From QQVM01 sp964544885 (lineage in GTDB: Bacteria; Bacteroidota; Bacteroidia; AKYH767-A; 2013-40CM-41-45): a stretch of DNA of 64,000 bases. The stretch lies in NCBI GenBank assembly GCA_964544885.1, contig CAZJDX010000006.1, positions 1-64,000 of the forward strand, in the 5' to 3' direction. Shown here in pieces: positions 14,403-23,541 of this stretch (position 1 is its first letter; each line of letters begins with the position of its first letter). The position numbers and the translations under genes were made by a program. Under the pieces are notes generated by a model. It was not told where the DNA came from. It saw only the letters and a program-made list of their open reading frames with translations, and searched no databases.

Positions 14403-15368
14403 ATGAAGAAGGAAATTTTACTTGAAGAGAATAAAGACAGATTCGTTCTTTTTCCGATTAAATACCCACAGATCTGGGAACTCTATAAAAAAGCGGAACA
14501 GAGTTTTTGGACAGCCGAAGAGGTTGATCTCCACGCCGATCTGAAAGACTGGGAAAGGCTGAATGAGAATGAACGCCATTTTATCAAGCACGTGCTTGCC
14601 TTTTTCGCTGCCAGTGACGGAATTGTAAATGAAAACCTGGCGGTAAATTTCATGAAGGAGGTCCAGTTGCCCGAAGCCCGCTGTTTCTATGGTTTTCAGA
14701 TCATGATGGAGAACATACACAGCGAAATGTACTCCCTCCTGATAGATACGTATATAAAGGACACGGTCGAGAAAAACAGGCTTTTGCAGGCCATAGATAC
14801 AATTCCCTGCGTTACCAAAAAGGCCGACTGGGCTCTGCGCTGGATCTCTAATGGCAGTTTCGCTGAGCGACTCATCGCCTTTTGTGCTGTGGAAGGAATT
14901 TTCTTCAGTGGTTCTTTCTGTTCAATATTCTGGCTTAAGAAGCGCGGATTGATGCCCGGCCTGAGCACGTCCAATGAATTTATTTCGAGAGATGAAGGCA
15001 TGCATTGTGATTTCGCCTGCCTGCTTTACAGCATGCTGGAGAATAAACTGCCTAAAGAGCAGGTAACCCAAATCATTACCGATGCGGTAGCGCTGGAACA
15101 CGAGTTCGTGACTGATGCACTGCCGGTTTCACTGATTGGAATGAATGCGAAACTCATGTGTCAGTATATTGAATTCGTCGCAGACAGACTCCTGGTATCG
15201 CTTGGATGCGAAAAAGTCTACAACAGTACAAATCCATTCGATTTTATGGAGATGATCTCCTTGCAGGGGAAAACCAACTTCTTCGAGAAGCGGGTTAGTG
15301 AATACAAAAAAGCGGGTGTCGGTGTGCAGAAAGAGGATAACGTATTCAAACTCGATGAAGATTTTTAA
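14403..15368 (+). CDS. nrdB: class I ribonucleoside-diphosphate reductase, beta subunit
   Basis: A 321-residue di-iron radical subunit that supplies the tyrosyl radical to NrdA for deoxyribonucleotide synthesis. Metal ligands are visible in order: Asp in AASDGIVNE, Glu and His in MMENIHSEMYS, Glu in AVEGIFFS, and Glu/His in RDEGMHCDF. The Tyr of SEMYS is the likely radical site. The tail carries a Tyr-poor C-terminal peptide for binding NrdA (EDNVFKLDEDF). It is 111 bp upstream of nrdA and surely cotranscribed. Confidence 0.96.
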   Translation: MKKEILLEENKDRFVLFPIKYPQIWELYKKAEQSFWTAEEVDLHADLKDWERLNENERHFIKHVLAFFAASDGIVNENLAVNFMKEVQLPEARCFYGFQIMMENIHSEMYSLLIDTYIKDTVEKNRLLQAIDTIPCVTKKADWALRWISNGSFAERLIAFCAVEGIFFSGSFCSIFWLKKRGLMPGLSTSNEFISRDEGMHCDFACLLYSMLENKLPKEQVTQIITDAVALEHEFVTDALPVSLIGMNAKLMCQYIEFVADRLLVSLGCEKVYNSTNPFDFMEMISLQGKTNFFEKRVSEYKKAGVGVQKEDNVFKLDEDF

Positions 15369-15479
15369 GCAGCATACTTCTTTCAAAGAATAGCATAAGT
15401 TCGATTAACCAGAGAGTAAACCGGCAGGTATATGACGGGGATGAATATACCTTTTTTAAACACTCATTTATTATAACAT

Positions 15480-17858
15480 ATGTACGTAATCAAACGCGAC
15501 GGTCGCAAGGAAGCGGTTAAATTCGACAAGGTAACAGCCAGGATTCAGAAACTCGCCTATGGACTATCAGAGCATGTGGATACATTTTCGGTTGCTCAAA
15601 AGGTCATAGAAGGCATTTACGATAACGTAACAACCACCCAGCTCGATAACCTCGCCGCGGAGATTGCCGCATCCATGACCACGCGTCATCCGGATTATGC
15701 ACTGCTGGCTGCCCGGATTGCCGTAAGTAACCTTCATAAGAATACGAAGAAATCCTTCAGTGAGACCATGAAGGATCTGTATGAGTACATCGATATCCAT
15801 ACAGGCAAAAAGGCTCCCTTGCTCGCCGATGATGTCTTTGAGATCATCTGGAAGAACAGGGAACTGCTCGACAGTACCATTATATACGACCGCGATTTCG
15901 GATATGATTATTTCGGGTTCAAGACACTCGAGAAATCCTACCTGCTTAAAATCAATGGAAAAGTGGCGGAAAGACCACAACACCTGCTGATGAGGGTTGC
16001 CGTGGGAATTCACAAAGACGATATTGATTCCGCAATCGAAAGTTACAACCTGATGAGTGAGCGCTGGTTCACTCACGCTACGCCTACACTTTTTAATGCC
16101 GGAACACCAAAGCCACAGCTCTCATCCTGTTTCCTGCTTCAGATGCAGGATGATAGTATCGATGGAATTTATAATACGCTTAAAAACTGCGCCAAAATAT
16201 CCCAATCCGCCGGCGGTATCGGGTTGAGTATTCATAATATCCGCGCAACAGGTTCTTATATCCGTGGTACGAACGGTACCTCTAATGGGATAGTACCCAT
16301 GCTTCGTGTTTTCAATGACACGGCCCGCTATGTGGATCAGGGAGGAGGCAAGAGGAAAGGGTCCTTTGCCATTTACCTTGAACCCTGGCATGCTGACATT
16401 TTCGATTTCCTTGAACTGAAGAAGAATCATGGCAAGGAAGAACTGAGAGCGCGAGACCTCTTTTACGCTCTCTGGATACCGGATCTGTTCATGGAAAGGG
16501 TGGAAGCAGACGGAGAATGGAGCCTGTTTTGTCCCAATGAAGCTCCGGGACTTGCCGACTGTTACGGGGAAAAATTCAGGGAGCTCTATAGCCGTTATGA
16601 ATCGGAAGGAAGAGCCCGTAAGACAGTAAAAGCACAGGAACTCTGGTTTGCCATGCTAGAATCGCAGATCGAGACCGGTACCCCTTATATGCTTTACAAG
16701 GATGCCTGCAACGAGAAAAGCAATCAGAAAAATCTGGGAACCATAAAGAGTTCCAATCTGTGTACGGAGATCGTTGAATATACGGCGCCCGACGAGATCG
16801 CGGTTTGCAATCTTGCCTCCATCGCCCTGCCTCGTTTTGTAAACAATGGAGAATTCGATCATCAGAAATTATTTGAGATCACCTATGTGATCACCAAAAA
16901 CCTGAACAAGGTGATCGATATAAATTACTACCCCGTTGAAGAAGCAAGAAGAAGTAATATGCGCCACCGCCCCATTGGTATAGGGGTTCAGGGGCTTGCC
17001 GACACGTTCATTCTGATGCGTATGCCATTTGAAAGCGAAGCGGCCAGGCAGCTCAATAAGGAAATTCACGAAACAATTTATTACGCGGCAATGACCGCCT
17101 CCAAAGACCTTGCAAAGACCGATGGTCCTTATGAGACCTACGCCGGCTCTCCGGTTTCCAAAGGGATCTTCCAGTACGATATGTGGAATGTAAGTCCGGG
17201 TTCACGTTGGGAATGGGATGTACTGAAAGAGGAGGTCATGAAGTACGGTGTGAGAAATTCACTTCTGCTTGCTCCTATGCCAACGGCAAGTACTTCCCAG
17301 ATCCTGGGGAATAACGAATGTTTCGAACCCTATACCTCCAATATCTATACAAGGAGAGTACTCAGCGGAGAGTTCCCGGTCGTAAATAAGCATCTGCTGA
17401 AAGATCTCGTCAGACTCGGACTGTGGAATGATAACATGAAGAATAAGATCATTGCCGCCAACGGCTCAGTACAGGACATAGCCGAGATTCCTCAGGAACT
17501 GAAAGAAATCTACAAAACCGTCTGGGAGATCAAACAAAGAGCCTTGATCGACATGGCGGCGGACAGAGGAGCATTTATCTGTCAGAGTCAGTCACTCAAC
17601 ATTTTTATACAGGATACCAATTTTGCCAAGCTTACCTCCATGCATTTCTATGCCTGGAAGAAAGGCCTCAAAACAGGAATGTACTATCTCAGGTCAAAAT
17701 CAGCCGCCGATGCCGTGAAGTTTACGGTTGATCAAAGTTACCTGAAAAAGGACAACGACAAAGCCTATGAAACTGCAGCGATCTCTAAAGAAACAGCCTA
17801 TGAACAAATGGCTTGTTCTCTCGACGATCCTGAATCCTGCGAAGCATGTGGTAGTTAA
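15480..17858 (+). CDS. nrdA: class I ribonucleoside-diphosphate reductase, alpha subunit
   Basis: A 792-residue catalytic subunit. Residues 1-90 are the ATP-cone for allosteric control (MYVIKRDGRKEAVKFDKVTAR). The catalytic barrel follows, with the redox Cys in QLSSCFLL (about 217), the finger loop NLCTEI with the thiyl Cys, and AVCNLASIAL with the partner Cys. A C-terminal CxxC (SCEACGS) reloads the active site with electrons. With nrdB upstream it forms the aerobic class Ia enzyme. A terminator follows at 17880-17914. Confidence 0.97.
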   Translation: MYVIKRDGRKEAVKFDKVTARIQKLAYGLSEHVDTFSVAQKVIEGIYDNVTTTQLDNLAAEIAASMTTRHPDYALLAARIAVSNLHKNTKKSFSETMKDLYEYIDIHTGKKAPLLADDVFEIIWKNRELLDSTIIYDRDFGYDYFGFKTLEKSYLLKINGKVAERPQHLLMRVAVGIHKDDIDSAIESYNLMSERWFTHATPTLFNAGTPKPQLSSCFLLQMQDDSIDGIYNTLKNCAKISQSAGGIGLSIHNIRATGSYIRGTNGTSNGIVPMLRVFNDTARYVDQGGGKRKGSFAIYLEPWHADIFDFLELKKNHGKEELRARDLFYALWIPDLFMERVEADGEWSLFCPNEAPGLADCYGEKFRELYSRYESEGRARKTVKAQELWFAMLESQIETGTPYMLYKDACNEKSNQKNLGTIKSSNLCTEIVEYTAPDEIAVCNLASIALPRFVNNGEFDHQKLFEITYVITKNLNKVIDINYYPVEEARRSNMRHRPIGIGVQGLADTFILMRMPFESEAARQLNKEIHETIYYAAMTASKDLAKTDGPYETYAGSPVSKGIFQYDMWNVSPGSRWEWDVLKEEVMKYGVRNSLLLAPMPTASTSQILGNNECFEPYTSNIYTRRVLSGEFPVVNKHLLKDLVRLGLWNDNMKNKIIAANGSVQDIAEIPQELKEIYKTVWEIKQRALIDMAADRGAFICQSQSLNIFIQDTNFAKLTSMHFYAWKKGLKTGMYYLRSKSAADAVKFTVDQSYLKKDNDKAYETAAISKETAYEQMACSLDDPESCEACGS

Positions 17859-17879
17859 TATTGCTTTTTCCATTGTTGC

Positions 17880-17914
17880 AAAACCCTTCCGCCGAAAACG
17901 GGAGGGTTTTTTCT
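17880..17914 (+). terminator. intrinsic terminator after nrdA
   Basis: AAACCCT/AGGGTTT with an inner CCG/CGG forms an imperfect stem, followed by a T-run. Confidence 0.8.
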
Positions 17915-18105
17915 TTATGATATGAGTTATATTGAATTCTCCGGCATATCAGGAAAAAAAAGAAGCGCCGACTGAGGGTTGAAATAATTTATACCATAAA
18001 ATAAAAAACGAAGGAGATCACTTCGGACCTCAACTTATCCGATTCCGCTTCAGACCCGATACCGTAATTGAAAATACCCACACTACCACAACAGGACTGC
18101 CTGAA

Positions 18106-18135
18106 TAAAAAAAGGTCGCCCTTTTGAGACGACCT
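18106..18135 (-). terminator. intrinsic terminator of the NUMOD4 gene
   Basis: On the minus strand AGGTCG pairs with CGACCT around a loop and is followed by seven T. It lies 10 bp past the stop codon at 18146. Confidence 0.8.
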
Positions 18136-18145
18136 CCTGAGAGAT

Positions 18146-18697
18146 TCAGGCTTTTACATGAGCCCAGTTTTTTCCGGATTTGATACGGTACAATTGCATT
18201 TCGCTGATTCCAAATTTGGTGGCGATGTCTTTCAGACGCATCCTGCGTGAATCGGAGAAAATTCTCTGCTTGATCTCCTTTACCTTGGTCGCTGTAAGTT
18301 TATGTCCCTTCAGTTTACGTTTTTCCTGGTAAGCTTTCACGATCGGACTCTTTTGTTGATGCGCATCCAGCTCAGCTCTTGAGGCCCAGCGTAGATTCCG
18401 CACCTTATTATTTAACTTATTGTAATCCAGGTGGATAACAAAAGTCTGATTTCGTGATTTCTTGGGGATGAAATGTTGCGCCACGAGTTTGTGAACATAA
18501 CACTGGATATCTTTCTCCTTGATTTTCAACTTTAAAGCGGCATAACCATTGACACGTGTACCATTCAGGATCTTTTTGGTTTCGATGTCTTGCTTAAAGC
18601 TTGCGATCCTTCCCAGGCTTGAAATCGCATAGCGTGTCCGATCAAACTTTGTTCCGAGTTTAACCACTTTCCATTGTTCTTTCTGAGATTTGCTCAT
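18146..18697 (-). CDS. stand-alone NUMOD4/HNH protein with C-terminal helix-turn-helix
   Basis: A 183-residue protein. Residues 7-35 match NUMOD4 (WKVV...YAISSLGRIAS), a DNA-binding motif of homing endonucleases. Residues 80-110 match the HNH_3 pattern (VIHLDYNKLNNKVRNLRWAS), keeping His-x-Asp and the Asn residues. Residues 140-180 form an HTH (LKDIATKFGISEMQLYRI). Such proteins are common in Bacteroidota genomes outside introns, either as free-standing endonucleases or DNA-binding proteins. nrdA and sdhC on either side are intact. Activity is not proven. It has its own terminator. Confidence 0.8.
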   Translation of the reverse strand: MSKSQKEQWKVVKLGTKFDRTRYAISSLGRIASFKQDIETKKILNGTRVNGYAALKLKIKEKDIQCYVHKLVAQHFIPKKSRNQTFVIHLDYNKLNNKVRNLRWASRAELDAHQQKSPIVKAYQEKRKLKGHKLTATKVKEIKQRIFSDSRRMRLKDIATKFGISEMQLYRIKSGKNWAHVKA

Positions 18698-18741
18698 GTT
18701 GTTTAGATTAGATTAAAACAAAGATTCTTTCCGCTTATTCT

Positions 18742-18771
18742 TTTGAAAAACGAAAGCTTGATTTACATTTG
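18742..18771 (+). promoter_or_regulatory. promoter of the sdhCAB operon
   Basis: TTTG (18742-18745) and TACATTTG (18764-18771) match the Bacteroidota -33/-7 pattern with an 18-bp spacer. An untranslated leader of about 80 bp precedes sdhC. Confidence 0.6.
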
Positions 18772-18859
18772 TCAAAGTTAAAACCAATATACGTTTGAAT
18801 TGTTCAGCCGGGACAGATATTTTTGAGCTGCTTTTAATTAACAATCAATTTCCTCAATA

Positions 18860-19546
18860 ATGATCGCATCACTCCGCATGTTTTATTCTACCGTAGGGCG
18901 CAAATTGATCATGGCCCTTACCGGATTATTCCTTTGTACCTTTCTGTTAGAGCACCTTTACGGCAACATGTTGCTTTATAAGAACGACGGGGGTGTGGCA
19001 TTCAATGAATACTGCGTGTGGATGGCCGGAAATCTCTTTATCCGCATCGTTGAGATAGGTCTTTTCGCAGGGATTATTATTCATATAGTCGATGGTTTAT
19101 ACCTGACCCTTCAAAATAAGCGGGCAAGACCGGTTCGTTACGCTATGAGCCAGCAAACCGGTAACAGTACCTGGTTTTCCCGGAATATGGGACTTACGGG
19201 CTCCGTTATTCTGGTCTTTCTGGTGGTTCACCTGCGTTCCTTTTTTTTACCACACCGGGTATTGCACTCTTCTGAAACCAGCATGGCCTACGATGTTGCA
19301 TATGCATTTCAGTCAAACTGGTACTCCGCACTTTATGTTCTCGCCATGGTGATTCTGGGAGCTCATCTTAATCATGGTTTCCAATCAGCTTTCCAGACTC
19401 TTGGTGCGAACAATCAAAAATACAGAAAAACACTCAAGATCGCCGGAACGGTATTCTCCCTGGTCATCATGATCGGTTTCGCTTCCTTCCCGGTGATTTT
19501 CTACTTTGATTTCTTCGGGATGGCGACTAACATTCTGGGACACTGA
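18860..19546 (+). CDS. sdhC: succinate dehydrogenase cytochrome b subunit
   Basis: A 228-residue membrane anchor of the Bacteroidota single-subunit, b558-type complex II. About five membrane helices are visible, with His residues inside them that would bind two haems (for example LLEHLYGN, IIIHIVDG, VVHLRSF, GAHLNHGF). It carries electrons between the SdhA/SdhB heads and quinone in the inner membrane. It is the first gene of sdhCAB, 60 bp before sdhA. Confidence 0.92.
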   Translation: MIASLRMFYSTVGRKLIMALTGLFLCTFLLEHLYGNMLLYKNDGGVAFNEYCVWMAGNLFIRIVEIGLFAGIIIHIVDGLYLTLQNKRARPVRYAMSQQTGNSTWFSRNMGLTGSVILVFLVVHLRSFFLPHRVLHSSETSMAYDVAYAFQSNWYSALYVLAMVILGAHLNHGFQSAFQTLGANNQKYRKTLKIAGTVFSLVIMIGFASFPVIFYFDFFGMATNILGH

Positions 19547-19606
19547 TGACCTGACAACGAGACCGTAGCGAAGGGAAAAACATAATTCAAGATACCGATT
19601 CAATCA

Positions 19607-21526
19607 ATGACAAAACTAAACTCAAAAATTCCCGAAGGAGAACTCGAGAATAAATGGCGGGACTACAAATCAAAAGTACGTCTGGTGAATCCGGCCAATA
19701 AACGAAGGATCGAAGTGATCGTAGTCGGTTCCGGTTTGGCCGGTGCCGCAGCCGCTGCCACGCTTGGAGAGTTGGGTTATAAAGTGAAGTGTTTTTGTTT
19801 TCAGGACAGTCCCCGAAGGGCTCATTCCATTGCGGCGCAGGGAGGAATAAATGCGGCCAAGAATTATTCAAATGATGGCGACAGTGTTTTCAGACTTTTT
19901 TACGATACGGTGAAGGGTGGGGATTACAGAGCCCGTGAAGCGAATGTGTACCGGCTTGCAGAAGTATCTACCGCAATCATCGATCAATGTGTTGCACAGG
20001 GTGTTCCTTTCGCACGTGAATATGGAGGGCTGCTTGATAACAGGTCGTTCGGAGGAGTTCAGGTTTCCAGAACATTTTATGCAAGAGGGCAAACGGGTCA
20101 GCAGCTCTTACTGGGAGCATATAGCGCCTTGTCCCGGCAGATCGCTAAGAAGCAAGTGGAGATGTTCAACCGTCATGAGATGGTGGAACTCGTGATGATC
20201 GACGGAAAAGCAAGAGGCATAATTGCACGCGACCTTGTTTCCGGAAATCTTGAAAGGCATTCGGCTCATGCCGTAGTCTTGGCAACGGGTGGTTACGGCA
20301 ATGTATTTTACCTCTCCACCAATGCCATGGGCAGCAACACCACTGCGATCTGGAAAGCCTATAAAAAAGGAGCCTTTTTCGGTAACCCTTGTTTTACACA
20401 GATCCATCCAACCTGCATACCTGTTTCCGGCGATTATCAGAGCAAACTGACACTGATGAGTGAAAGTCTGCGCAACGATGGAAGAGTATGGGTCCCCAGG
20501 GCGCAGGGCGACAAACGTAATCCTTCAGCTATCCCGGAGGAAGAAAGAGATTATTATCTGGAGAGACGCTATCCGGCTTTCGGTAATCTCGTACCGCGTG
20601 ATGTCGCGAGCCGGGCGGCGAAGCAAGCCTGTGATGAAGGAAAAGGGGTGGGATTGAGCGGACTGGCAGTTTATCTGGATTTCAGGGATGCAATAGAGCG
20701 CCTCGGTCGTGATGTGATCTCAGAGCGTTATGGCAATTTATTCGAGATGTATGAGAAAATCACCGGAGAAGATCCATACCAGACCCCTATGCGTATTTAT
20801 CCGGCGGTACATTACACCATGGGTGGGCTTTGGGTTGATTATAATCTCATGACAAGTATTCCCGGCTTATACGCCCTGGGAGAATGTAATTTTTCTGACC
20901 ACGGCGCGAACAGATTGGGAGCTTCGGCTTTGATGCAGGGACTCGCTGACGGATATTTTGTGATACCCTATACCATTGGAGATTATCTTGCTGATGAGAT
21001 ACGGAATCCGGTGTTGCCGGTGAGTCATGCCGCTTTTGAAGAGGCGGAGAATGGTGTACGGGATAGATTACAGCGTTTAATGCAGATCCGGGGAAAGCAG
21101 ACTGTAGAAGACCTGCATAAGAAGCTTGGAAAGATTATGTGGGAGTATTGCGGTATGGCCCGGAATGAAGCAGGACTGAACAAGGCACTTGGACTAATTG
21201 CCGATCTTAGAAAGGAATTCTGGACTGATGTGAGGATCCCGGGTGATATCAATGAGTTCAATCCTGAACTGGATAAAGCTGGCAGAGTCGCTGACTTTAT
21301 CGAGCTGGGGGAACTGATGGTACGTGACGCCCTCAACCGGAAAGAATCCTGCGGAGGACATTTCCGCGAAGAATCACAAACCGAGGACGGTGAAGCAAAG
21401 AGAGATGATGATAACTTTTCTTATGTCGCGGCCTGGGAATATACGGGAGAGAATTCCGCACCGGTTTTAAATAAAGAAGAGCTCAGGTTTGAAGTCGTGC
21501 ATCCTTCCCAGCGTAGTTATAAATAG
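19607..21526 (+). CDS. sdhA: succinate dehydrogenase/fumarate reductase flavoprotein subunit
   Basis: A 639-residue FAD subunit. It shows the dinucleotide fold VIVVGSGLAGAAAAATLG (about 39-56) and the HSIAAQGGINAAKN segment, whose His carries covalent FAD. The substrate-site motif HPTCIP and the C-terminal capping domain are also present, with FAD loop NRLGASALMQGLADGYF. It oxidises succinate to fumarate in the TCA cycle; the Bacteroidota enzyme can also run in reverse. The gene lies between sdhC and sdhB. Confidence 0.96.
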   Translation: MTKLNSKIPEGELENKWRDYKSKVRLVNPANKRRIEVIVVGSGLAGAAAAATLGELGYKVKCFCFQDSPRRAHSIAAQGGINAAKNYSNDGDSVFRLFYDTVKGGDYRAREANVYRLAEVSTAIIDQCVAQGVPFAREYGGLLDNRSFGGVQVSRTFYARGQTGQQLLLGAYSALSRQIAKKQVEMFNRHEMVELVMIDGKARGIIARDLVSGNLERHSAHAVVLATGGYGNVFYLSTNAMGSNTTAIWKAYKKGAFFGNPCFTQIHPTCIPVSGDYQSKLTLMSESLRNDGRVWVPRAQGDKRNPSAIPEEERDYYLERRYPAFGNLVPRDVASRAAKQACDEGKGVGLSGLAVYLDFRDAIERLGRDVISERYGNLFEMYEKITGEDPYQTPMRIYPAVHYTMGGLWVDYNLMTSIPGLYALGECNFSDHGANRLGASALMQGLADGYFVIPYTIGDYLADEIRNPVLPVSHAAFEEAENGVRDRLQRLMQIRGKQTVEDLHKKLGKIMWEYCGMARNEAGLNKALGLIADLRKEFWTDVRIPGDINEFNPELDKAGRVADFIELGELMVRDALNRKESCGGHFREESQTEDGEAKRDDDNFSYVAAWEYTGENSAPVLNKEELRFEVVHPSQRSYK

Positions 21527-21604
21527 ACAATGAACAGACACCGGGTATTAATACCTGCTGACAAGCATCACAATTGATTTTACATCACCCTTCATATTAT
21601 CACA

Positions 21605-22366
21605 ATGGCTGAAACGATTAATCTGAAATTGAAAATCTGGAGACAGCGTAACCAGAACGACACCGGACACTTTGAAATTTATGATATGCCGGGGGTGAAT
21701 ACACATATGTCATTCCTTGAAATGCTTGACGTACTCAATGATCGCCTGATTCGTGAAGGAAAAGATCCGGTTGCATTTGATCACGATTGCCGTGAAGGTA
21801 TATGCGGAATGTGTTCCATGTATATTAACGGACGTGCACATGGTATGCTTAAAGGCACCACAACCTGCCAGCTTCATATGCGTTTTTTCAAGGATGGAGA
21901 AACCGTGACCATAGAGCCCTGGAGAGCCGCAGCTTTCCCGGTGATCAAAGACCTGGCCGTTGACAGATCAGGTTTTGAAAAGATCATGCAGGCTGGTGGT
22001 TATATTTCCGTAAATACAGGTAATGCGCCTGACGCTAACAGTATTCCGGTCAGTAAGGTTCTGGCCGATGAAGCATTTGATGCGGCCGCCTGTATTGGTT
22101 GCGGAGCTTGCGTAGCAGCCTGCAAGAACGCGAGTGCGATGCTCTTTTTATCCGCCAAGGTTTCACAGCTTGCCTTACTTCCTCAGGGACATCCGGAGAG
22201 GCATCTCAGGGTCTTGAAAATGGTGGAAGCACATGATGAAGCGGGCTTCGGAAGTTGTACCAATACAGGAGCCTGTGAAGCCGAATGTCCGAAGGAAATT
22301 TCCATTTCCCATATTGCCAGGCTTAACAGAGAGTACCTGAGCGCAAGCCTTTCGGCAAAAGAATAA
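21605..22366 (+). CDS. sdhB: succinate dehydrogenase iron-sulfur subunit
   Basis: A 253-residue electron-transfer subunit. The [2Fe-2S] ligands are in CREGICGMC (about 60-68) with a further Cys in TTTCQLHM. [4Fe-4S] and [3Fe-4S] ligands are in CIGCGACVAAC (about 163-173) and CTNTGACEAECP. Its order after sdhA is the usual Bacteroidota one. A terminator follows directly. Confidence 0.96.
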   Translation: MAETINLKLKIWRQRNQNDTGHFEIYDMPGVNTHMSFLEMLDVLNDRLIREGKDPVAFDHDCREGICGMCSMYINGRAHGMLKGTTTCQLHMRFFKDGETVTIEPWRAAAFPVIKDLAVDRSGFEKIMQAGGYISVNTGNAPDANSIPVSKVLADEAFDAAACIGCGACVAACKNASAMLFLSAKVSQLALLPQGHPERHLRVLKMVEAHDEAGFGSCTNTGACEAECPKEISISHIARLNREYLSASLSAKE

Positions 22367-22391
22367 GATAAAGAAGGCTTTGCCTTAAACT

Positions 22392-22420
22392 AAAAAACCC
22401 GCCTTAGCGCGGGTTTTTTT
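22392..22420. terminator. bidirectional terminator after sdhB
   Basis: AAACCCGC and GCGGGTTT arms, with A- and T-runs on either side of the stem, form a symmetric terminator between convergent genes. Confidence 0.85.
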
Positions 22421-22423
22421 TAT

Positions 22424-22864
22424 CTATGGTATCAAGAGCTTTCGAATCTTTGGTACCGGACCCGGACAGTGCGATGAATGACATGCAAGGCATGTGTTCA
22501 CCAGGTTATTATAGTTCAGTTTAAGATCTTCGGATCCGCTAAGACTATAACTTTTGAGCGCATTCAGATACACATCAGCGAAAGTATCGTAGTATGAATT
22601 CTTTGTAGTCTCGTCGGTGGGAGTGGCGGTATGTATTTTATTGAATTCTTTTGGAAATTCAGTATCCTTTTCACCGTTAAGGGCAAGCTTTCGGGCAGCA
22701 AGGGCATGATCGTACATATCCCGCATCAGGATCGACAATTCACTCGATCCGTTTGGATTGATGTCACTGCTGTCGGCCATAAGCGGAATGGAAGGTCCCC
22801 CATCCACCAAGCGTGTGCTGAACAGAGCGGAAAGTATGATGCCGGAAATCAGAAGAGTACGCAT
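22424..22864 (-). CDS. exported cytochrome c-like protein
   Basis: A 146-residue protein with an N-terminal signal-like hydrophobic stretch (residues 3-20) and a single haem site CLACHSS near the C-terminus. The helical body before the haem site resembles cytochrome c-prime/c556 four-helix proteins, which place CxxCH at the end. It is likely periplasmic. Role unknown; it may be cotranscribed with the DUF4920 gene behind it (22 bp gap). Confidence 0.7.
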   Translation of the reverse strand: MRTLLISGIILSALFSTRLVDGGPSIPLMADSSDINPNGSSELSILMRDMYDHALAARKLALNGEKDTEFPKEFNKIHTATPTDETTKNSYYDTFADVYLNALKSYSLSGSEDLKLNYNNLVNTCLACHSSHCPGPVPKIRKLLIP

Positions 22865-22885
22865 GATTCTTTATGTCTGCCCTAA

Positions 22886-23350
22886 TCAGTTAAAGAGTAA
22901 GACACCGGTTGCTTCAAAGGAAATCTGTTTCTCAGCTTCGGTGATTTTTTCGATTTCCTCTTTTGACTTCCCTGCATCTTCCGCATAGTGACGAAGTTCA
23001 TCCACGCTGGTTACGCTCTTGAAGGCATTTCCCTCGAGAATGATCTTTTTGCCCGCACAATCCATAGGAAGAAAGAAACCATAGTCATAAAATCGCACCA
23101 TCATCAACTCTCCGCCTCCGGCATCCATTTTCAACCAGCATCCTTTTTTCTGACAAATGCTTTCCACCACTCCGCTGACTTTCACATGTACGGAGTCTTT
23201 GTCTGCAAGCAGTTTTGAAATTTCGGTGGATTCAATGGCCTTGTCCGGTGTGATTTTTTCACCATAGTATGATACCTTCTGGTCACCTTGCGCGAAAGAA
23301 ATGCCGGAGAGAAAGAAGATCAGACAGAGAAGTGTGATTGACTTTTTCAT
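22886..23350 (-). CDS. exported DUF4920 protein
   Basis: A 154-residue protein with a signal peptide (MKKSITLLCLIFFLSGISFA) and a beta-barrel body of the DUF4920 family. The motif SICQKKGCWLKM (about 80-91) has a Cys pair that recalls metal-binding or redox sites. The fold is OB-like (VHVKVSGVVESICQKKGCW). The family is common in Bacteroidota but has no proven function. It lies upstream of the cytochrome-like gene on the same strand. Confidence 0.85.
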   Translation of the reverse strand: MKKSITLLCLIFFLSGISFAQGDQKVSYYGEKITPDKAIESTEISKLLADKDSVHVKVSGVVESICQKKGCWLKMDAGGGELMMVRFYDYGFFLPMDCAGKKIILEGNAFKSVTSVDELRHYAEDAGKSKEEIEKITEAEKQISFEATGVLLFN

Positions 23351-23541
23351 GTTTTTGATTTATTCAGCAAAGATAAGATGCTGGATCGAAATGTAAATGA
23401 GAAAAAATTCTTTTGGAGAATTTCATACGAAACACAGAATGAGAACGTGTTTGTCGAGCCGGTCAAATCTCAAGAAAAAAAGCATTTCCCGGCCAGTACA
23501 GGCTTATCCGGAACCTGCCGGTACTTTGGCAAGAAAACAGA

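Noticed and set aside
18146..18697. Homing endonuclease inside an nrdA intron or intein
   Set aside because: nrdA is a single intact frame of normal length and the HNH gene is outside it on the other strand.
22424..23350. Part of the succinate dehydrogenase operon
   Set aside because: The genes lie on the other strand behind a bidirectional terminator.
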